Assembly (NCBI GenBank): GCA_019279435.1 | Contig: JAAALK010000289.1 | Span: 51,215,164 to 51,279,163 of the forward strand | Length of the DNA: 64,000 bases | Origin: Zizania palustris | Lineage: Eukaryota > Streptophyta > Magnoliopsida > Poales > Poaceae | Direction of reading: 5' to 3' | Shown here: in pieces, positions 9,877-21,145 of the stretch | Layout: each line of letters starts with the position of its first letter | Numbering within the stretch: the stretch's first letter is position 1 | Made by a program: the position numbers and the translations under genes | The notes under the pieces: generated by a model | Told to the model about the DNA's origin: nothing | Seen by the model: the letters and a program-made list of their open reading frames with translations, nothing else | Databases searched by the model: none

Positions 9877-11913
9877 TGAGGAGACATGCTGAAGAGTACG
9901 AGCCTCATGGCTCCAGATGTGATGAGTGATTGTCAACGAAAGTCAAAGAGGACACGAAGAGAAGAGAAGACCTGTTGTGTCTGGGCCGCATGTGACTTAG
10001 GTACACGGGCAGCGAGCGACTGTCGGGTAGAGGGGTCGCGAAGTCGGGCTGGCCCAATACGGGTACATGGGCTAGGAGCAGCAGAGAATCCACTAGGATG
10101 TTGACAGGGATTGACTCAGGTACACGGGCGGCGAGCGATTGCTGGGCTGAGAGAGCTGCAGAATCGGGCCGGCCCAATTTGGGTACCCGGTGCAAAGACG
10201 GTGGACGCTTTGTCAGTTTCGGCGCAAAAATGACAACCGCTGATCTCGGATCAAACTGTTCTGAGGCGAAGCCGTAGCCGCGATGAAAGCTCACCTTTAG
10301 GATAAGTCATCTGTATTTAGGAGTTTACTATTTTGCCTTTAGGCCCACAGTCTGTCAGTTGAGTTTGTAAAAATATACTAAGGGCATTTTTGTCTTTTCC
10401 ATTTTATTTTAGCGTTTGTAAAAAACCCTAGGAGTCTTTTGGTATTTTCCTAGGCTATTGGGATGCCTATAAATAGGGCCCTAATCCCTAGGGTTAGGGT
10501 TACCCATTCTGTAATCAACATTAATCCCACTAAAGTTTTGGTCACTTTTTGTTTTTCCTCGTTCATCTTCCTACGAGCGCCGCCGCTGTTCTTCATGGTT
10601 TTTGGTTGATCCGTTTTTCTCTGGCCAATAGAGATCGCTACATCAGGTGCTACTATTTGTCTCTGCTATTTAAAGTTTCGCTGTGAATCTTTAACTCGGT
10701 CTATGCGTCTTGTGTGCCTTGCATAACCTGATTGTCCTTTTTGCGTTGGTTTTCTACCGGGTATTTTACTTATAGTCTTTTCTGCGCATAGCTTCTAGGT
10801 GCTAGGCTTTTTGCTAGTTGTTTATTCTTCTCATAGCGTTGCAGGCAGGCCTGTTTTTCTGCTATGTGTGACAGAGCTCTTGAACACCTAAAGTCGACTG
10901 GGCAGTCTTGTAGCAGCCTAGGGGCTAGTTTTCATGCCTAGCTCCTGCAGCTGTCAGGTGCAGAGTTTCTCACGTAGTTCGGTGCCTCTCTGTTGCTTCC
11001 TGGCCGGTAGATTGATCGGAGAGAAGCTAGGCGTGGCTCTCAGGCTATGGTAGCATAGGTTTCTAGGCTTTGTTCTTTGCTTCTGCAACAGCTGTTTTGC
11101 ACATCACGTGTGGTTCTGCTTTTTACACGAGCATTTTGGTAGGCGTGTATTTTGGTCGGAGGTCTCATTGATAAATGTTTAGAGTATACAACGTGGACCC
11201 CACTTTGCATAAGCACAGACTACATCGCTGTTTTGTTTTTGCCTTCGAAGTGTGTGACAAAGTATTCCGAGTTCGAGGACAGGTGTTCGGTTTTTGCCTT
11301 GGCGAAGTGTGCTGCGAAGATATCGGTTCAAAGTTTGTTTTGTTCGAAGCTAGTGTACCAGCAGGCTTCGGCAGTGACTCGAGGTGTGAATACTCCAGAG
11401 CAGGCTTCGTTTTCGGAGTGTGACTGCTTCAGAGTCTGCAGCTCAGCCTTCGTACTGTCTTCGAATTTATTTGTGTCTTGCATGCTTCGGTTCTATTTTT
11501 GGTGGTTGTGAACTTCGAAGGACAGAGATTGTCTACACTGAAGCACTGCAGACTTCGGTAAACATCTAGCAAACCTCGAACAAGCTTCGACAAGTATCAA
11601 ACTGGAGACAACTGTGAACAGTAAGATTTCCCGTTTCACATGCACTTAAATTAAATGATGATTTACTTTCGTGAAGCTTGAAATGTCCATATTTTAAATG
11701 CTTTGTTAATCTGCCTAGAAGCATTGTTTTGGTGTCTTTATTGCTAGGACACTAGTCGTTTTTAGGCTAGATTATTTTTAGTCCTGGGGACTGTTCTTGT
11801 TTCTATGAGTTGTTTGTTGAGGTGCGTTGGGTGTTGGGAGCAAGCCATTGATTCGAAAGAATATTTTTTAGGCGCCCATTCACCCCCCTCTGGTCGCTAC
11901 TTTCAGTCCTAAA
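9877..11913 (+). repeat. Copia-A 3' LTR
   Basis: The LTR starts TGAGGAGACATGCTG and ends CTTTCAGTCCTAAA, about 2.04 kb. A TATA box (TATAAATA, 10468-10475) is followed by CCCTAGGGTTAGGGTT. The part around 11150-11640 is rich in TTCGAAG words and resembles the LTR of Copia-C rather than that of Copia-B. Beyond 11913 the sequence is Copia-D on the minus strand. Confidence 0.88.
10468..10475 (+). promoter_or_regulatory. TATA box of Copia-A LTR
   Basis: TATAAATA occurs in the context GCCTATAAATAGGGCCC, identical in place to the other copia LTRs here. It marks the U3 to R transition. Confidence 0.75.
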
Positions 11914-12567
11914 TCACCTCACCAGAATCAGCAGCTAGCACCTCTGGACTCGACTGAGGGTGATCGATCGAAGTGGAAGAAGTGATCAGAGGTCCGCCCT
12001 CATCCTCAGTCAAAATCTCAGAACTTGTGGGGTCTGTAGGCTGTGCAGAAGGCCCACCCTCATCAACAGCAGGAGCATCATCATCTTCCTCGAAGATGGA
12101 CTCTCCAAGCTCATCATCTCCAGAAAGCTCAAAAGGAGTGAGTGAAGGCATGGACTCGTCAAAAGAAACCTCGCAAGTCTCGACAAGCTGCTGGGAGTCG
12201 AGGTTGCAAACATGGAAGCCTCGAGAAAGCAAAGCATAACGAAGAAAGACTCCATGCCAGCAATGAGACTCAAACATGTCCAAATGCCCTCCCTTCCTTA
12301 GCACAAAGCACTTGCAGCCAAACACTCACAAGTGACTCACCTTGGGCTATCTGCCAAACCGCAACTCATATAATGTCTTACCTAAGTAAGCTCTAAGAAA
12401 AATGCGGTTGGCTAGATAGCAAGCCGTGTTCATGGCTTCAGCCCAAAAGCGCCTAGGAGTCCTATGCTCATCGAGCATCATCTTGGCCATCTCGACCAGC
12501 GTGCGGTTCTTTCGTTCAACAATGCCATTCTGTGGGGGAGTGTAAGGGGCAGAAAACTGGTGCTCGA
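11914..12567 (-). pseudogene. Copia-D pol, C-terminal integrase and linker
   Basis: On the minus strand this reads from SFLPLTLPHRMALLNERTAR-like sequence (the NGVVERKNRT region) through FGCKCFVL to the acidic linker ahead of RT. It matches Copia-B 18826-19480. The frame is broken at several places. The right edge at 12567 adjoins the Copia-C LTR and the left edge at 11914 adjoins the Copia-A LTR. Confidence 0.85.
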
Positions 12568-13504
12568 TGAGGAGCCATGCTGAATAGCGTGGGCCTCATG
12601 GCTCCAGATGTGATGATTCATTGTCAACGATAGTCAAACAGGACAGAAGAAGAGAGGAGACCTGCTGTGTCTGGGCCGCGTGTGACTAAGGTACACGGGC
12701 AGTGAGCGACTGTCGGACTGGCCCAATCCGGGTACAAGGGCTAAGAACAGCAGAAGACCCCCTGGGCTGTTGACCAGGATTGACTCTGGTACACAGGTGG
12801 TGAGTGATTGCCGGGCTGAGAGAGCTACGGAATCGGGCCGGCCGAATCCGGGTACCTGTTGCAAAGTTGGTGGAGGCTTTGTCAGTTTCGGCGCAAAACT
12901 GACGACCGCTAATCTTGTATCGGACTGTCCAGAAGAGAAGCCGTAGTCGCTATGAAAGCTTAGCTTCCGGATAAGTCATCTATAAATAGGAGTTTACTAT
13001 TTTGTCCCTAGGCCCACAGTCAGTCAGTCGAGTCTGTAAAAATATCCTAAGGGTAGTTTAGTCTTTTCCTTTTATTTCAGCGTCTGTAAAAAACCCTAAG
13101 GGGCTGGTGGAATATTCCTAGCTATTGGGCAGCCTATAAATAGGGCCCCAATCCCTAGGGTTAGGTTACCCCTTCCAGAACTTACTTTTTAATCAATTGG
13201 ATCACTTTTGTTCCTTTTGTTCCCTGCTCATTCTCCTGCGCGCCGCCAGAAACATTCCCCTGTTCATCGTGAGTTCAGATTCATTTTGTTTCTGGTTTTC
13301 TGCGTGCTGTGTTCCTTGTGTGCTGTGATTGAGTATGTTTTATACTGCATCATTTTTCGTGGCTGCAAGTTTTTTATCTCTGGTGCGAATGGCCTTCTTT
13401 GGTAGCTTATGTTCTTTGGATGAGTAGTACTAGTTCTTGTGGTTGGTAGCAAGTAGTACTACTTTCCTGCAGCGACAATACACTAGTTTTCTAGCCTTGC
13501 TTTT
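12568..13504 (+). repeat. Copia-C 5' LTR, left part
   Basis: U3 of the 5' LTR, starting TGAGGAGCCATGCTG, with TATAAATA at about 13135. It matches 45438-46385 closely, up to the CTTTT target site (13500-13504) where Copia-B has entered. The LTR resumes at 24158. Confidence 0.92.
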
Positions 13505-15135
13505 TGAGGAGCCATGCTGAATAGCGTGGGCCTCATGGCTCCAGATGTGATGAGTCATTGTCAACGATAGTCAAAGAGGACTAAAAAGAGAGAGATGATC
13601 TGCTGCGTCTTGGCCGCGTGTGACTCAGGTACACGGGCAGCGAGCGCTGTCGGGCAGAGGGGCCGCGAAGTCGGGTTGGCCCAATCCGGGTACATGGGCT
13701 AGGAGCAGCAGAGGATCCACTGGACTATTGACCGGGATTGACTCAGGTACACGGGCGGCGAGTGATTGCCGGGCTGAGGGAGCCGCGGAATCGGGCCGGC
13801 CCAATCCGGGTACCCGGTGCGAAGACGGTGGACGCTTTGTCAGTTTCGGCGCAAAACTGACGACCGTTGATTTTGGATCTGACCGTCCTGAGGCGAAGCC
13901 GTAGCTGCTACGAAAGCTCCGCATCAGGACAAGTTACCTTTATTTAGGTTTTTACTATTTTGTCTTTAGGCCCACAGTCTGTCAGTCGAGTCTGTAAAAA
14001 ACCCTAAGGGCATTTCGGTCTTTTCCATTTTTATTCAGCGTCTGTAAAAAACCCTAGGGGTATTTCTGCATTTTTCCATTTAATGGGCTGCCTATAAATA
14101 GGCCCCAATATCCTAGGGTTAGGGTACCCATTTTTTGAGAAATCACTTTACCAATTCTGAAATTGAGTGGGTCATTTTTCTAGTGCCTTCTTCTTCCTGT
14201 GTATGCGCCGCCTCTGTTTTGGCTTCATCTCTGCTGCCTGGTCATCACCGTTTTTGTGCCTTCGATAGTACAGCGCCGCTCGGATTCCAAGCGCTCCACT
14301 GTTCTCCGGTTTTCTTTTCCCTCCCTGGTTTTCTTCTTCTCTCAAAAACTGGATCTCGTTTCTTGTTTTCCCACGGCATTTTAGCGCGTGCGGTTCTGGA
14401 GTCATGGAGGCGAAGTTTGCTGGCGGACTCGGCGGAAGGCTCGAGGCGTAGGCTGCGTGCGGCAGGAAGCTGAGGGCCAGGTATTCTCGGACAGCACCCA
14501 ACCGTGGGTCCCGCCGGATGTAGTGCTTCGGCAAGAACAGAAGCATCTCACAGTAATTTCCTTTTTGCCTCTTTTTGCGTGCATTTACAGTCACTTTGTT
14601 GTTTAATCCTCTGGTTAATCTTCTGATACGCTAGTTTTTGTTTAAATCACTTCCAGTATTTTGTTTTTCAGAATTACATTCAGGATTTTATTGATATATC
14701 TTTATACTCTGAATACTTACGCCATGTTTGATTCAATCTCTTGAAGCACTTTATTCTTATTCTATGATATGCATATACATTGATTCATCTGTGTAAATCC
14801 AAGTGCATGTCGTATGTCTGTTTAAATGCATGATAACCGTGACGTTTGTTTTATGTCTACACATTTGTGTGAACCATGAGTTTGATTAAATATCTGTTGA
14901 ATCTGATGCTTAATTTGTTAGTAGTCTTTTAATCTGCCTTTAAGCACTTTGATGGTGTCTTTTCGATTAGGACACCGGTCGTTTTTAGGCTAGATTATTT
15001 TAAGAACCTGTGAACTGTTTTGTTTCCGCTGATTTTTTGTTGAGGTGCGTTGGGTGTTGGGAGAAGGCCATTAATTCGCAAGAATTTTTAAGGCGCCCAT
15101 TCACCCCCCCTCTGGTCGCTACTTTCGGTCCTACA
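13505..15135 (+). repeat. Copia-B 5' LTR
   Basis: Runs from TGAGGAGCCATG to TTTCGGTCCTACA. The 140-codon minus-strand and 112-codon plus-strand ORFs inside it occur in both LTR copies and resemble no protein, so they are not called. The part after the TATA box has no similarity to the same part of the Copia-C LTR. Confidence 0.95.
14093..14100 (+). promoter_or_regulatory. TATA box of Copia-B 5' LTR
   Basis: TATAAATA lies in CTGCCTATAAATAGGCCCC. It drives genomic RNA of the element. The 3' LTR has the same box at 23111-23118. Confidence 0.8.
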
Positions 15136-15137
15136 AG

Positions 15138-15150
15138 TGGTATCAGAGCC
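15138..15150 (+). other. Copia-B primer binding site (initiator tRNA-Met)
   Basis: TGGTATCAGAGCC begins two bases after the LTR end. It is the classic plant copia site complementary to the 3' end of initiator tRNA-Met. Copia-C has it at 25251-25263. Confidence 0.92.
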
Positions 15151-15200
15151 TTGTTAGGGTTTTTCCATACCTTAACCGGTTCTAAACCCTAGTAGTGATC

Positions 15201-17948
15201 ATGACGTCTCCTGGCAAGGTCCCGTCCTTGGAAGCTTATGGCTATAATTATTGGAAGACTCGCATGCGAGCCTATCTCATGAGCCAAAGCTCGGACATCT
15301 GGGACATTTGCGTTCACGCTACGTTTGTCATATTGCCAGTTGCTGAGCGTGGTACTCCTGGTATCATCGCTCAGCATGTGAACAATAGCAAAGCTGTGAA
15401 CATCTTGTTTTCTGGTTTAGGTCCCACTGAATTTGAGCGTGTGAGCCATCTCTCCACTGCGAGAGAGATCTGGGCTACCCTCCAGGCACACCATGAGGGG
15501 ACAGCCCAGGTCAAGGCTCGGCTCTATCAGACCTACCGGCGTGAATATGAGAACTTCACTCAAAAGTCGGGTGAATCTGTTGAAGCGTTGTTTGGTCGTT
15601 TTCAGTCGATCATAAACAAGCTTCGGGACAACAAGGCTGAGGGTGTTCAGTTAGTCTCAGATCATGATCAGGCGCTCAAGGTTCTTCATACCTTGGACCC
15701 AAAGATCTGGGAGATTAAGGTATCCTCTATCATTGAGAGCACTTCTTATGATACCTTGACCATTTCTGATTTGTTTAGCAAGCTGAAGGCCACCGAGGTT
15801 GATACCCAGTTGAGATCAAATCTCACTGGCTCTGGATCAAAGTCTCTGGCCCTTGCTACACCTTCTGTTGATCCCTCTGCTGTGAGCTGTGCTGGGTTCT
15901 CCTTGATGTCTATCACTGAGGACCAGCTTGAGTTGTTGGGAGATGATGATTTGTGTCTTTTTAACAACCGGGTGCGTCGTGTTTATGACAAAAGAATGAT
16001 CAAGAGACACGGCACAAAGACCGAATGCTTTCAGTGTGGTGATCCAGGACACTTCATCGCCGACTGCCCCAAGCGCAATGGACACAAGAAGGGCACCGGT
16101 GGTGGCTTCCATGACTCCGGCAAGCACGACAGCTCCTCCTTCAACAAGGGCAAGCCAAAGACCAGATTCTTCAGAAAGGCCCTAAAGGACTACCGGCGAG
16201 AGAACAAGAAGCGCGACAAGGCCTTCTTCGCTGAGATGGAGAAGAGCTACTCCAAGCGGTCCACGTCTTCTTCCTCTTCATCGAGCTCAAGCGATGAGGA
16301 GACCATCATCAGGAAGGGGAAGGACAAGGATGATCCAGCGGGCCTTTGCTTCATGGCCTTCGGGGACAGACCGAAGAGCCGCTCACATCAGCGCCGAAGA
16401 TCCCATAAGAGTTTCTGCTCAATGGCTCTTGGGGATAAGGAAGAGAAGGGCTCCTCCGATGACTCCAACGACGACAACAAGGTATCATCCTATGAATGCG
16501 AAATTGTTGATTTACTTGAGAGCAATCGTCAGGAGTTAAAGTATCGGGAAAAACTGCTTAGGGGGGCCAAGAAGAGGATAGATGAGTTAGAGAGTGAGCT
16601 TGCCGTAGCCAACGGCAGGATTGAGAGTCTATCTTATTCCCCTTGCTTGGGTGATAGCAATGAGTGCCCAAAGTGTGAGGTGCTTCTGTGTGACCTGTCG
16701 ACTCTGAAGTCCAGGTACACAGAAAGGGTTGATGAGAGGGACGCTTTGGCCACTGAGCTTGAAAGCGCTCAGCTGGAGCTGAAAGATGCCCAAGCCACTG
16801 TCGTTCTACCCTATGCTGATTGCCCATCTCATCTTGCTAGTTTAGCTGAGCTGAAAGCCAAGGGCGATAAGCATCTAGGTGATTTGGAGAGAATGAGAGC
16901 TGAGCTTGCGCAGACTAGGCTAGAGCTTGAGACATTGTCAGTTCCACCCACTGTCTGTGAGAACTGTCTGTCTCTTAGACTTGAGTTGATTAAGCTAAAA
17001 GCCGAGAAGTCTGTCTAGGTAGATAGTCAGTGTGAGACCTGCTTGTCTCAGGTGGAGGTACTAGCATCCTTGAGAGAGGAACTAGCTGATTCTCAGAATG
17101 AGAACTTTTACCTCCGTTGTATCCTGAGTTGGATCAGTGCCAGAGAGCCTCAGCTCGGCATGATGATCCAGCAGTTCAAGAGGCAGGATGGGTTTGGGGT
17201 AGGTTACACCTACAGCAAGGCTGACTTTGAGAGTGCCATTAGCCGAGTAGTGGAGTGGAGTAAAATGACTCCTGAGCAGAGATATCCCAAGACCCATTCC
17301 ACTGAGTCTTCCCAGGCTTGTCAGCCCAAGGATGGAGTGATCCATGAACCACCCAAAGCTCCACCCAAGAAACCCATCTGGATTCCAAAGCCCAAACTCC
17401 TCCACACTTCTCTAGACTCTCTTCCTGGACCCCCTCAACCCAAGAAGACTAAACCGAACACCACTAAGCCCAAGAACCCCAAGCCTCAACCACATCCCAA
17501 GAAGCCCACCTATCATTGTGAGTATTGTCAGAGAGACGGGCATCTTGCGGAGTTTTGCTTCAAGAGGAAGCGGGTTGAGAGAGCAGAGAGAGCTCGTGGT
17601 GGTCAGGAGCAGTTCTACCAGCAGTGTGGTAGACTGCGTGTTCCTCGACGCGGGGAGAGGCTGGAGGCCAGGCCGCGTCGTGTAGGTGGTGGTAGAGGAG
17701 ACGACTTTCTTGCTCGTACTCCAGTTGGTGGTGGTCGTTCCGGCAGAGCTCCAGGCCGTTTTCGCTACGGTCCTGGACCTCGTGGCCGAGGTTTTAGGCA
17801 GAACCGAGGACCGCGCTTTGAGCCGCGTTTTGGTCCAAACTTTTCTGATGATTTCTGCTTTCTGTCTTTTGAGCAGATGGCTCGACACTGGTTTAGCTCT
17901 TTTGCTAAACCCGTTGCCGGACCATTTGCTCCCACTTACAGCCACTGA
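15201..17948 (+). CDS. Copia-B gag polyprotein, one in-frame TAG
   Basis: ATG at 15201 (MTSPGKVPSLEAYG) starts a frame of about 915 codons. The first third is a UBN2-type copia gag domain (ARLYQTYRREYENF, FGRFQSIINKLR), which forms the particle shell. A zinc knuckle CFQCGDPGHFIADC lies near residues 276-289, followed by a Lys-rich and Ser-rich stretch and a coiled coil. A second knuckle, CEYCQRDGHLAEFC, lies near 773-786, followed by an Arg/Gly-rich tail. The only break is TAG at 17016-17018, where Copia-C has CAA. The frame ends with TGA at 17946-17948; pol opens in the -1 frame. Both knuckles should bind RNA. Confidence 0.9.
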
Positions 17949-17950
17949 TT

Positions 17951-20900
17951 GTGCAGGATCGGGGACTGGAGGACGTTTGGATCATGGACTCAGGGTGTTC
18001 TCGCCACATGACGGGACATCGCAGATGGTTCTCCAGTCTCACTCCCCCGAGCTCCAAAGAGTACATCACCTTCGGGAACAGTGGTCAAGGGAAAGTAAGT
18101 GGCATTGGCTCAATTCGCATTTCAGACCATTTTTCTTTGAAGAACGTTGCTTTGGTTGGAAACTTGAACTTCAATTTGATCTCTGTTTCGCAACTTCTTG
18201 AGGATGATTTGGAGGTGCGTTTTAAGAAGGGCAACTCTTCTGTGATTGATTCTAGAGGGTCTTTGATTTGCCAGATCTTACCTTTCGGTAAGGTTTTTCG
18301 GATTGACTTCTCTAGTTCTTTTGGCCCTTCTAGCTGTTTGATTGCTGGATCCTCCTCTGAGCTCTGGAAGTGGCATAGGCGGTTAGGCCATTTGAGTTTT
18401 GACCTGCTAGTCAGGTTGAGCTCTATGGACCTCATCCGAGGATTGCCCAAGCTTAATATGGAGAAGGATCTGGTTTGCCATCCCTGTCATCACGGGAAAA
18501 TGGTTGCCGCTTCTCACGCACCTGTGACTCAGGTGATGACTTCGTATCCGGGCGAGCTATTACATATGGACACTGTTGGTCCAGCTCGGGTACGCTCAGT
18601 CGGTGGGAAGTGGTACGCACTTGTGATTGTTGACGATTTTTCTCGATTCTCGTGGGTTTTCTTTTTGGAGTCTAAGGATGAAACTTTTCTTTTTGTTCAT
18701 GACTTGATTTTGAAGCTGAAGAATGAGAACAATGGTCGTATGCGAGCAATTTGCTCCGACAACGGCTCTGAGTTCAAGAACTCTCAGTTCATCAGCTTCT
18801 GTAGTGATCAGGGTCTTGACCATCAGTTTTCTGCTCCTTACACTCCCCCACAGAATGGCGTTGTGGAACGAAAGAACCGCACGCTAGTCGAGATGGCCAG
18901 GACGATGCTCGATGAGCACAGGACTCCTAGGCGTTTTTGGGCTGAAGCCATGAACACGGCTTGCTATCTGGCCAACCGCATTTTTCTTAGAGCTTACCTT
19001 GGTAAGACATCATATGAGTTGCGGTTTGGCAGACAGCCCAAGGTGAGCCACTTGCGAGCGTTTGGCTGCAAGTGCTTTGTGCTCAAGAAGGGAGGGCATT
19101 TGGATAAATTTGAGTCTCATTGCTGGGATGGAGTTTTTCTTGGTTATGCTTTGCATCCTCGAGGTTTCCGTGTTTGGAACCTCGACTCCCAGCAGCTTGT
19201 CGAGACTTGCGAGGTCTCTTTTGATGAGTCCTTGCCTTCTTTAACTCCTTCTTTTGAGCTTTCTGGTGATGGTGAGCTCGGAGAGTCCATCTTCGAGGAA
19301 CATGAGGATACTCTAGCTGCTGATGAGGGTGGGCCTTCTGCACCTCCTGCAGAGCCCACACCTTCTGAGACTTCGACTGAGGACGAGGGCGGACCTCTGA
19401 TCACTTCTTCCACTTCGATCGAGCCCCCTCAGTCGAGTCCAGAGGTGCCAGCTGCTGACTCCGGTGAGGTGACTTCAGATCACCAGGGATCCCGAGCAGT
19501 TCAGCGTGATCACCCCTCAGAGCTCATCATCGGTGATGTGTCTACAAGAACTTTGCGCTCTTCTGTTGACTCTCTTGCTGTGTTTGCTGAATCTGCTTTT
19601 GTTGCATCTTTTGAGCCCAGAGACGTTTCTCATGCTCTTTCTGATTCTAATTGGATTAATGCCATGCAAGAAGAGCTTGAAAATTTTGTCCGCAATCGGG
19701 TTTGGACACTGGTTGAGCTGCCACCCGGATGCAACCCCATAGGCACCAAGTGGGTGTTCAAGAACAAGCAAGGTGAAGATGGGGTTGTGGTGCGCAACAA
19801 AGCTCGACTAGTTGCCCAGTGTTTTTGCCAGAAAGAGGGTATTGATTTTGAAGAAACCTTCGCTCATGTTGCCCGTCTTGAGTCCATTCGCATTCTCTTA
19901 GCTTTTGCCGCTTCGAAGGGTTTTAAGCTTTTTCAAATGGATGTCAAGAGTGCTTTTCTGAACGGGTACATAGAGGAGGAGGTTTATGTTAGGCAGCCCC
20001 CCGGTTTTGAGAACCCCAAGTTTCCTCGACATGTTTTTAAGCTGCAGAAAGCTTTATACGGGTTAAAGCAAGCCCCTAGGGCTTGGTATGACCGGTTAAA
20101 GCAGTTTTTGTTGGGGAAGGGTTTTGTGATGGGTTCTGTAGATAAGACTCTCTTCTTGCTCAGAGATGCTTCAGATTTTTTAGTCGCTCAGATATACGTG
20201 GACGATATTATCTTTGGCGGTACTACTAATGATCTTCTGTCCAAGTTTTCCGAGCAGATGCACAGCGAGTTCGAGATGAGCCTCATGGGTGAGCTCAAGT
20301 ACTTTCTAGGGCTCCAGATCAAGCAGACCAAGGACGGCACCTTCATCCACCAGGGTAAATACACTTGGGACATGTTGAAGAAATTCGACTTCGGTGGAGA
20401 GCTGAAGCCTCAGATGACCCCAATGGGTACATCTGGGGGCCTGGACAAGGACGAGAGCGGCGTCAAGGTCAATGAGAGAGAGTCTCGAGGGATGATCGGT
20501 TCGCTGCTGTACTTGACGGCGACGAGGCCAGACATACAGTTCGCCGTGGGACTGTGCGCGCGCTTCCAGTCTTCACCACGCGCGTCTCATCGGCAAGCTG
20601 TCAAGCGTATTTTCAGGTATCTTACCTATGCGCCTGATCTTGGTCTTTACTATTCAGCATCATCATCTCTTGATTTATCTGGTTTTTCAGACGCTGACTT
20701 CGGTGGGTGCCGGTTGGATCGCAAGTCGACTTCCGGTACTTGCCAGTTTCTTGGTTCTTCTCTTGTCTCTTGGTCTTCTCGAAAGCAATCTGGAGTTGCT
20801 CTTTCGACCACTGAGGCAGAGTATGTAGCTGCTGCTAGCTGCTGCTCACAGTTGGTTTGGATGATTTCCACTTTGAGAGATTTTGGGTTGTTCTTTCCTA

Positions 20901-21145
20901 CCAGAGTTCCTTTGTTTTGCGACAGCACCAGTGCAATTAGTGTAGGGAAAAACCCATGTCTCCATTCAAAAACCAAACACATTGATGTGCGCTTTCACTT
21001 TTTGCGGGATCAATATGAGAAAGGTGTCATTGACCTTGTTCATGTTGATACCCATCATCAGTTGGCTGACATTTTCACCAAACCCCTAGATCAGTCTACT
21101 TTTGAGCGTTTACGAGGGGATTTGGGTGTTGTGTATCCTTTCTAG
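17951..21145 (+). CDS. Copia-B pol: protease, integrase, reverse transcriptase, RNase H
   Basis: An open frame of 1064 codons in the -1 frame relative to gag. The frame is open upstream only to 17909, so it has no clear ATG of its own; 17951 is a GTG. The aspartic protease motif is VWIMDSGCS (Asp about 13). The pre-integrase zinc region HRRLGH...CHPCHHGK follows. Integrase has Asp207, Asp270 and Glu306, the D,D(35)E pattern. RT has FQMDVKSAFLNGY and YVDDIIFG (about 749-756). RNase H has SDADFGG, STTEAEYVAAA and KHIDVRFHFL. All catalytic motifs seen are intact and the length is normal for copia Pol. Stop is TAG 21143-21145. Confidence 0.93.
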   Translation: MQDRGLEDVWIMDSGCSRHMTGHRRWFSSLTPPSSKEYITFGNSGQGKVSGIGSIRISDHFSLKNVALVGNLNFNLISVSQLLEDDLEVRFKKGNSSVIDSRGSLICQILPFGKVFRIDFSSSFGPSSCLIAGSSSELWKWHRRLGHLSFDLLVRLSSMDLIRGLPKLNMEKDLVCHPCHHGKMVAASHAPVTQVMTSYPGELLHMDTVGPARVRSVGGKWYALVIVDDFSRFSWVFFLESKDETFLFVHDLILKLKNENNGRMRAICSDNGSEFKNSQFISFCSDQGLDHQFSAPYTPPQNGVVERKNRTLVEMARTMLDEHRTPRRFWAEAMNTACYLANRIFLRAYLGKTSYELRFGRQPKVSHLRAFGCKCFVLKKGGHLDKFESHCWDGVFLGYALHPRGFRVWNLDSQQLVETCEVSFDESLPSLTPSFELSGDGELGESIFEEHEDTLAADEGGPSAPPAEPTPSETSTEDEGGPLITSSTSIEPPQSSPEVPAADSGEVTSDHQGSRAVQRDHPSELIIGDVSTRTLRSSVDSLAVFAESAFVASFEPRDVSHALSDSNWINAMQEELENFVRNRVWTLVELPPGCNPIGTKWVFKNKQGEDGVVVRNKARLVAQCFCQKEGIDFEETFAHVARLESIRILLAFAASKGFKLFQMDVKSAFLNGYIEEEVYVRQPPGFENPKFPRHVFKLQKALYGLKQAPRAWYDRLKQFLLGKGFVMGSVDKTLFLLRDASDFLVAQIYVDDIIFGGTTNDLLSKFSEQMHSEFEMSLMGELKYFLGLQIKQTKDGTFIHQGKYTWDMLKKFDFGGELKPQMTPMGTSGGLDKDESGVKVNERESRGMIGSLLYLTATRPDIQFAVGLCARFQSSPRASHRQAVKRIFRYLTYAPDLGLYYSASSSLDLSGFSDADFGGCRLDRKSTSGTCQFLGSSLVSWSSRKQSGVALSTTEAEYVAAASCCSQLVWMISTLRDFGLFFPTRVPLFCDSTSAISVGKNPCLHSKTKHIDVRFHFLRDQYEKGVIDLVHVDTHHQLADIFTKPLDQSTFERLRGDLGVVYPF

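Larger units (their letters stand above)
1..11913 (+). mobile_element. Copia-A, Ty1/copia LTR retrotransposon, 5' part outside window, broken by G1
   Basis: The reverse transcriptase, RNase H, 3' non-coding region and 3' LTR of a large-LTR copia element are present. Gag, integrase and the 5' LTR would lie left of position 1. The sequence matches Copia-B closely once the inserted G1 element (589-7452) and one copy of its 5-bp duplication are removed. It ends at 11913 inside minus-strand Copia-D sequence, so it is an insertion into Copia-D. The last bases read CCTAAA instead of the family's CCTACA. Coding parts have a frameshift and several stops, so this copy cannot make Pol. Confidence 0.9.

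Noticed and set aside
10480..10505. Telomere-like CCCTAGGGTTAGGGTT in copia LTRs
   Set aside because: It is a single short stretch just after the TATA box, repeated in every LTR of the family. It is not an array of plant telomere repeats.
12563..12567. Copia-C flanks CTCGA/CTCAA as evidence against a single insertion
   Set aside because: Joining the flanks restores Copia-D integrase, so one later base change in a duplication is the simpler reading.
14172..14594. 140-codon minus-strand ORF (again at 23190-23612)
   Set aside because: It lies inside both Copia-B LTRs, resembles no protein and is absent from the other LTRs.
15138..15150. tRNA-like sequence TGGTATCAGAGCC
   Set aside because: It is the primer binding site complementary to a tRNA 3' end; there is no tRNA cloverleaf around it.
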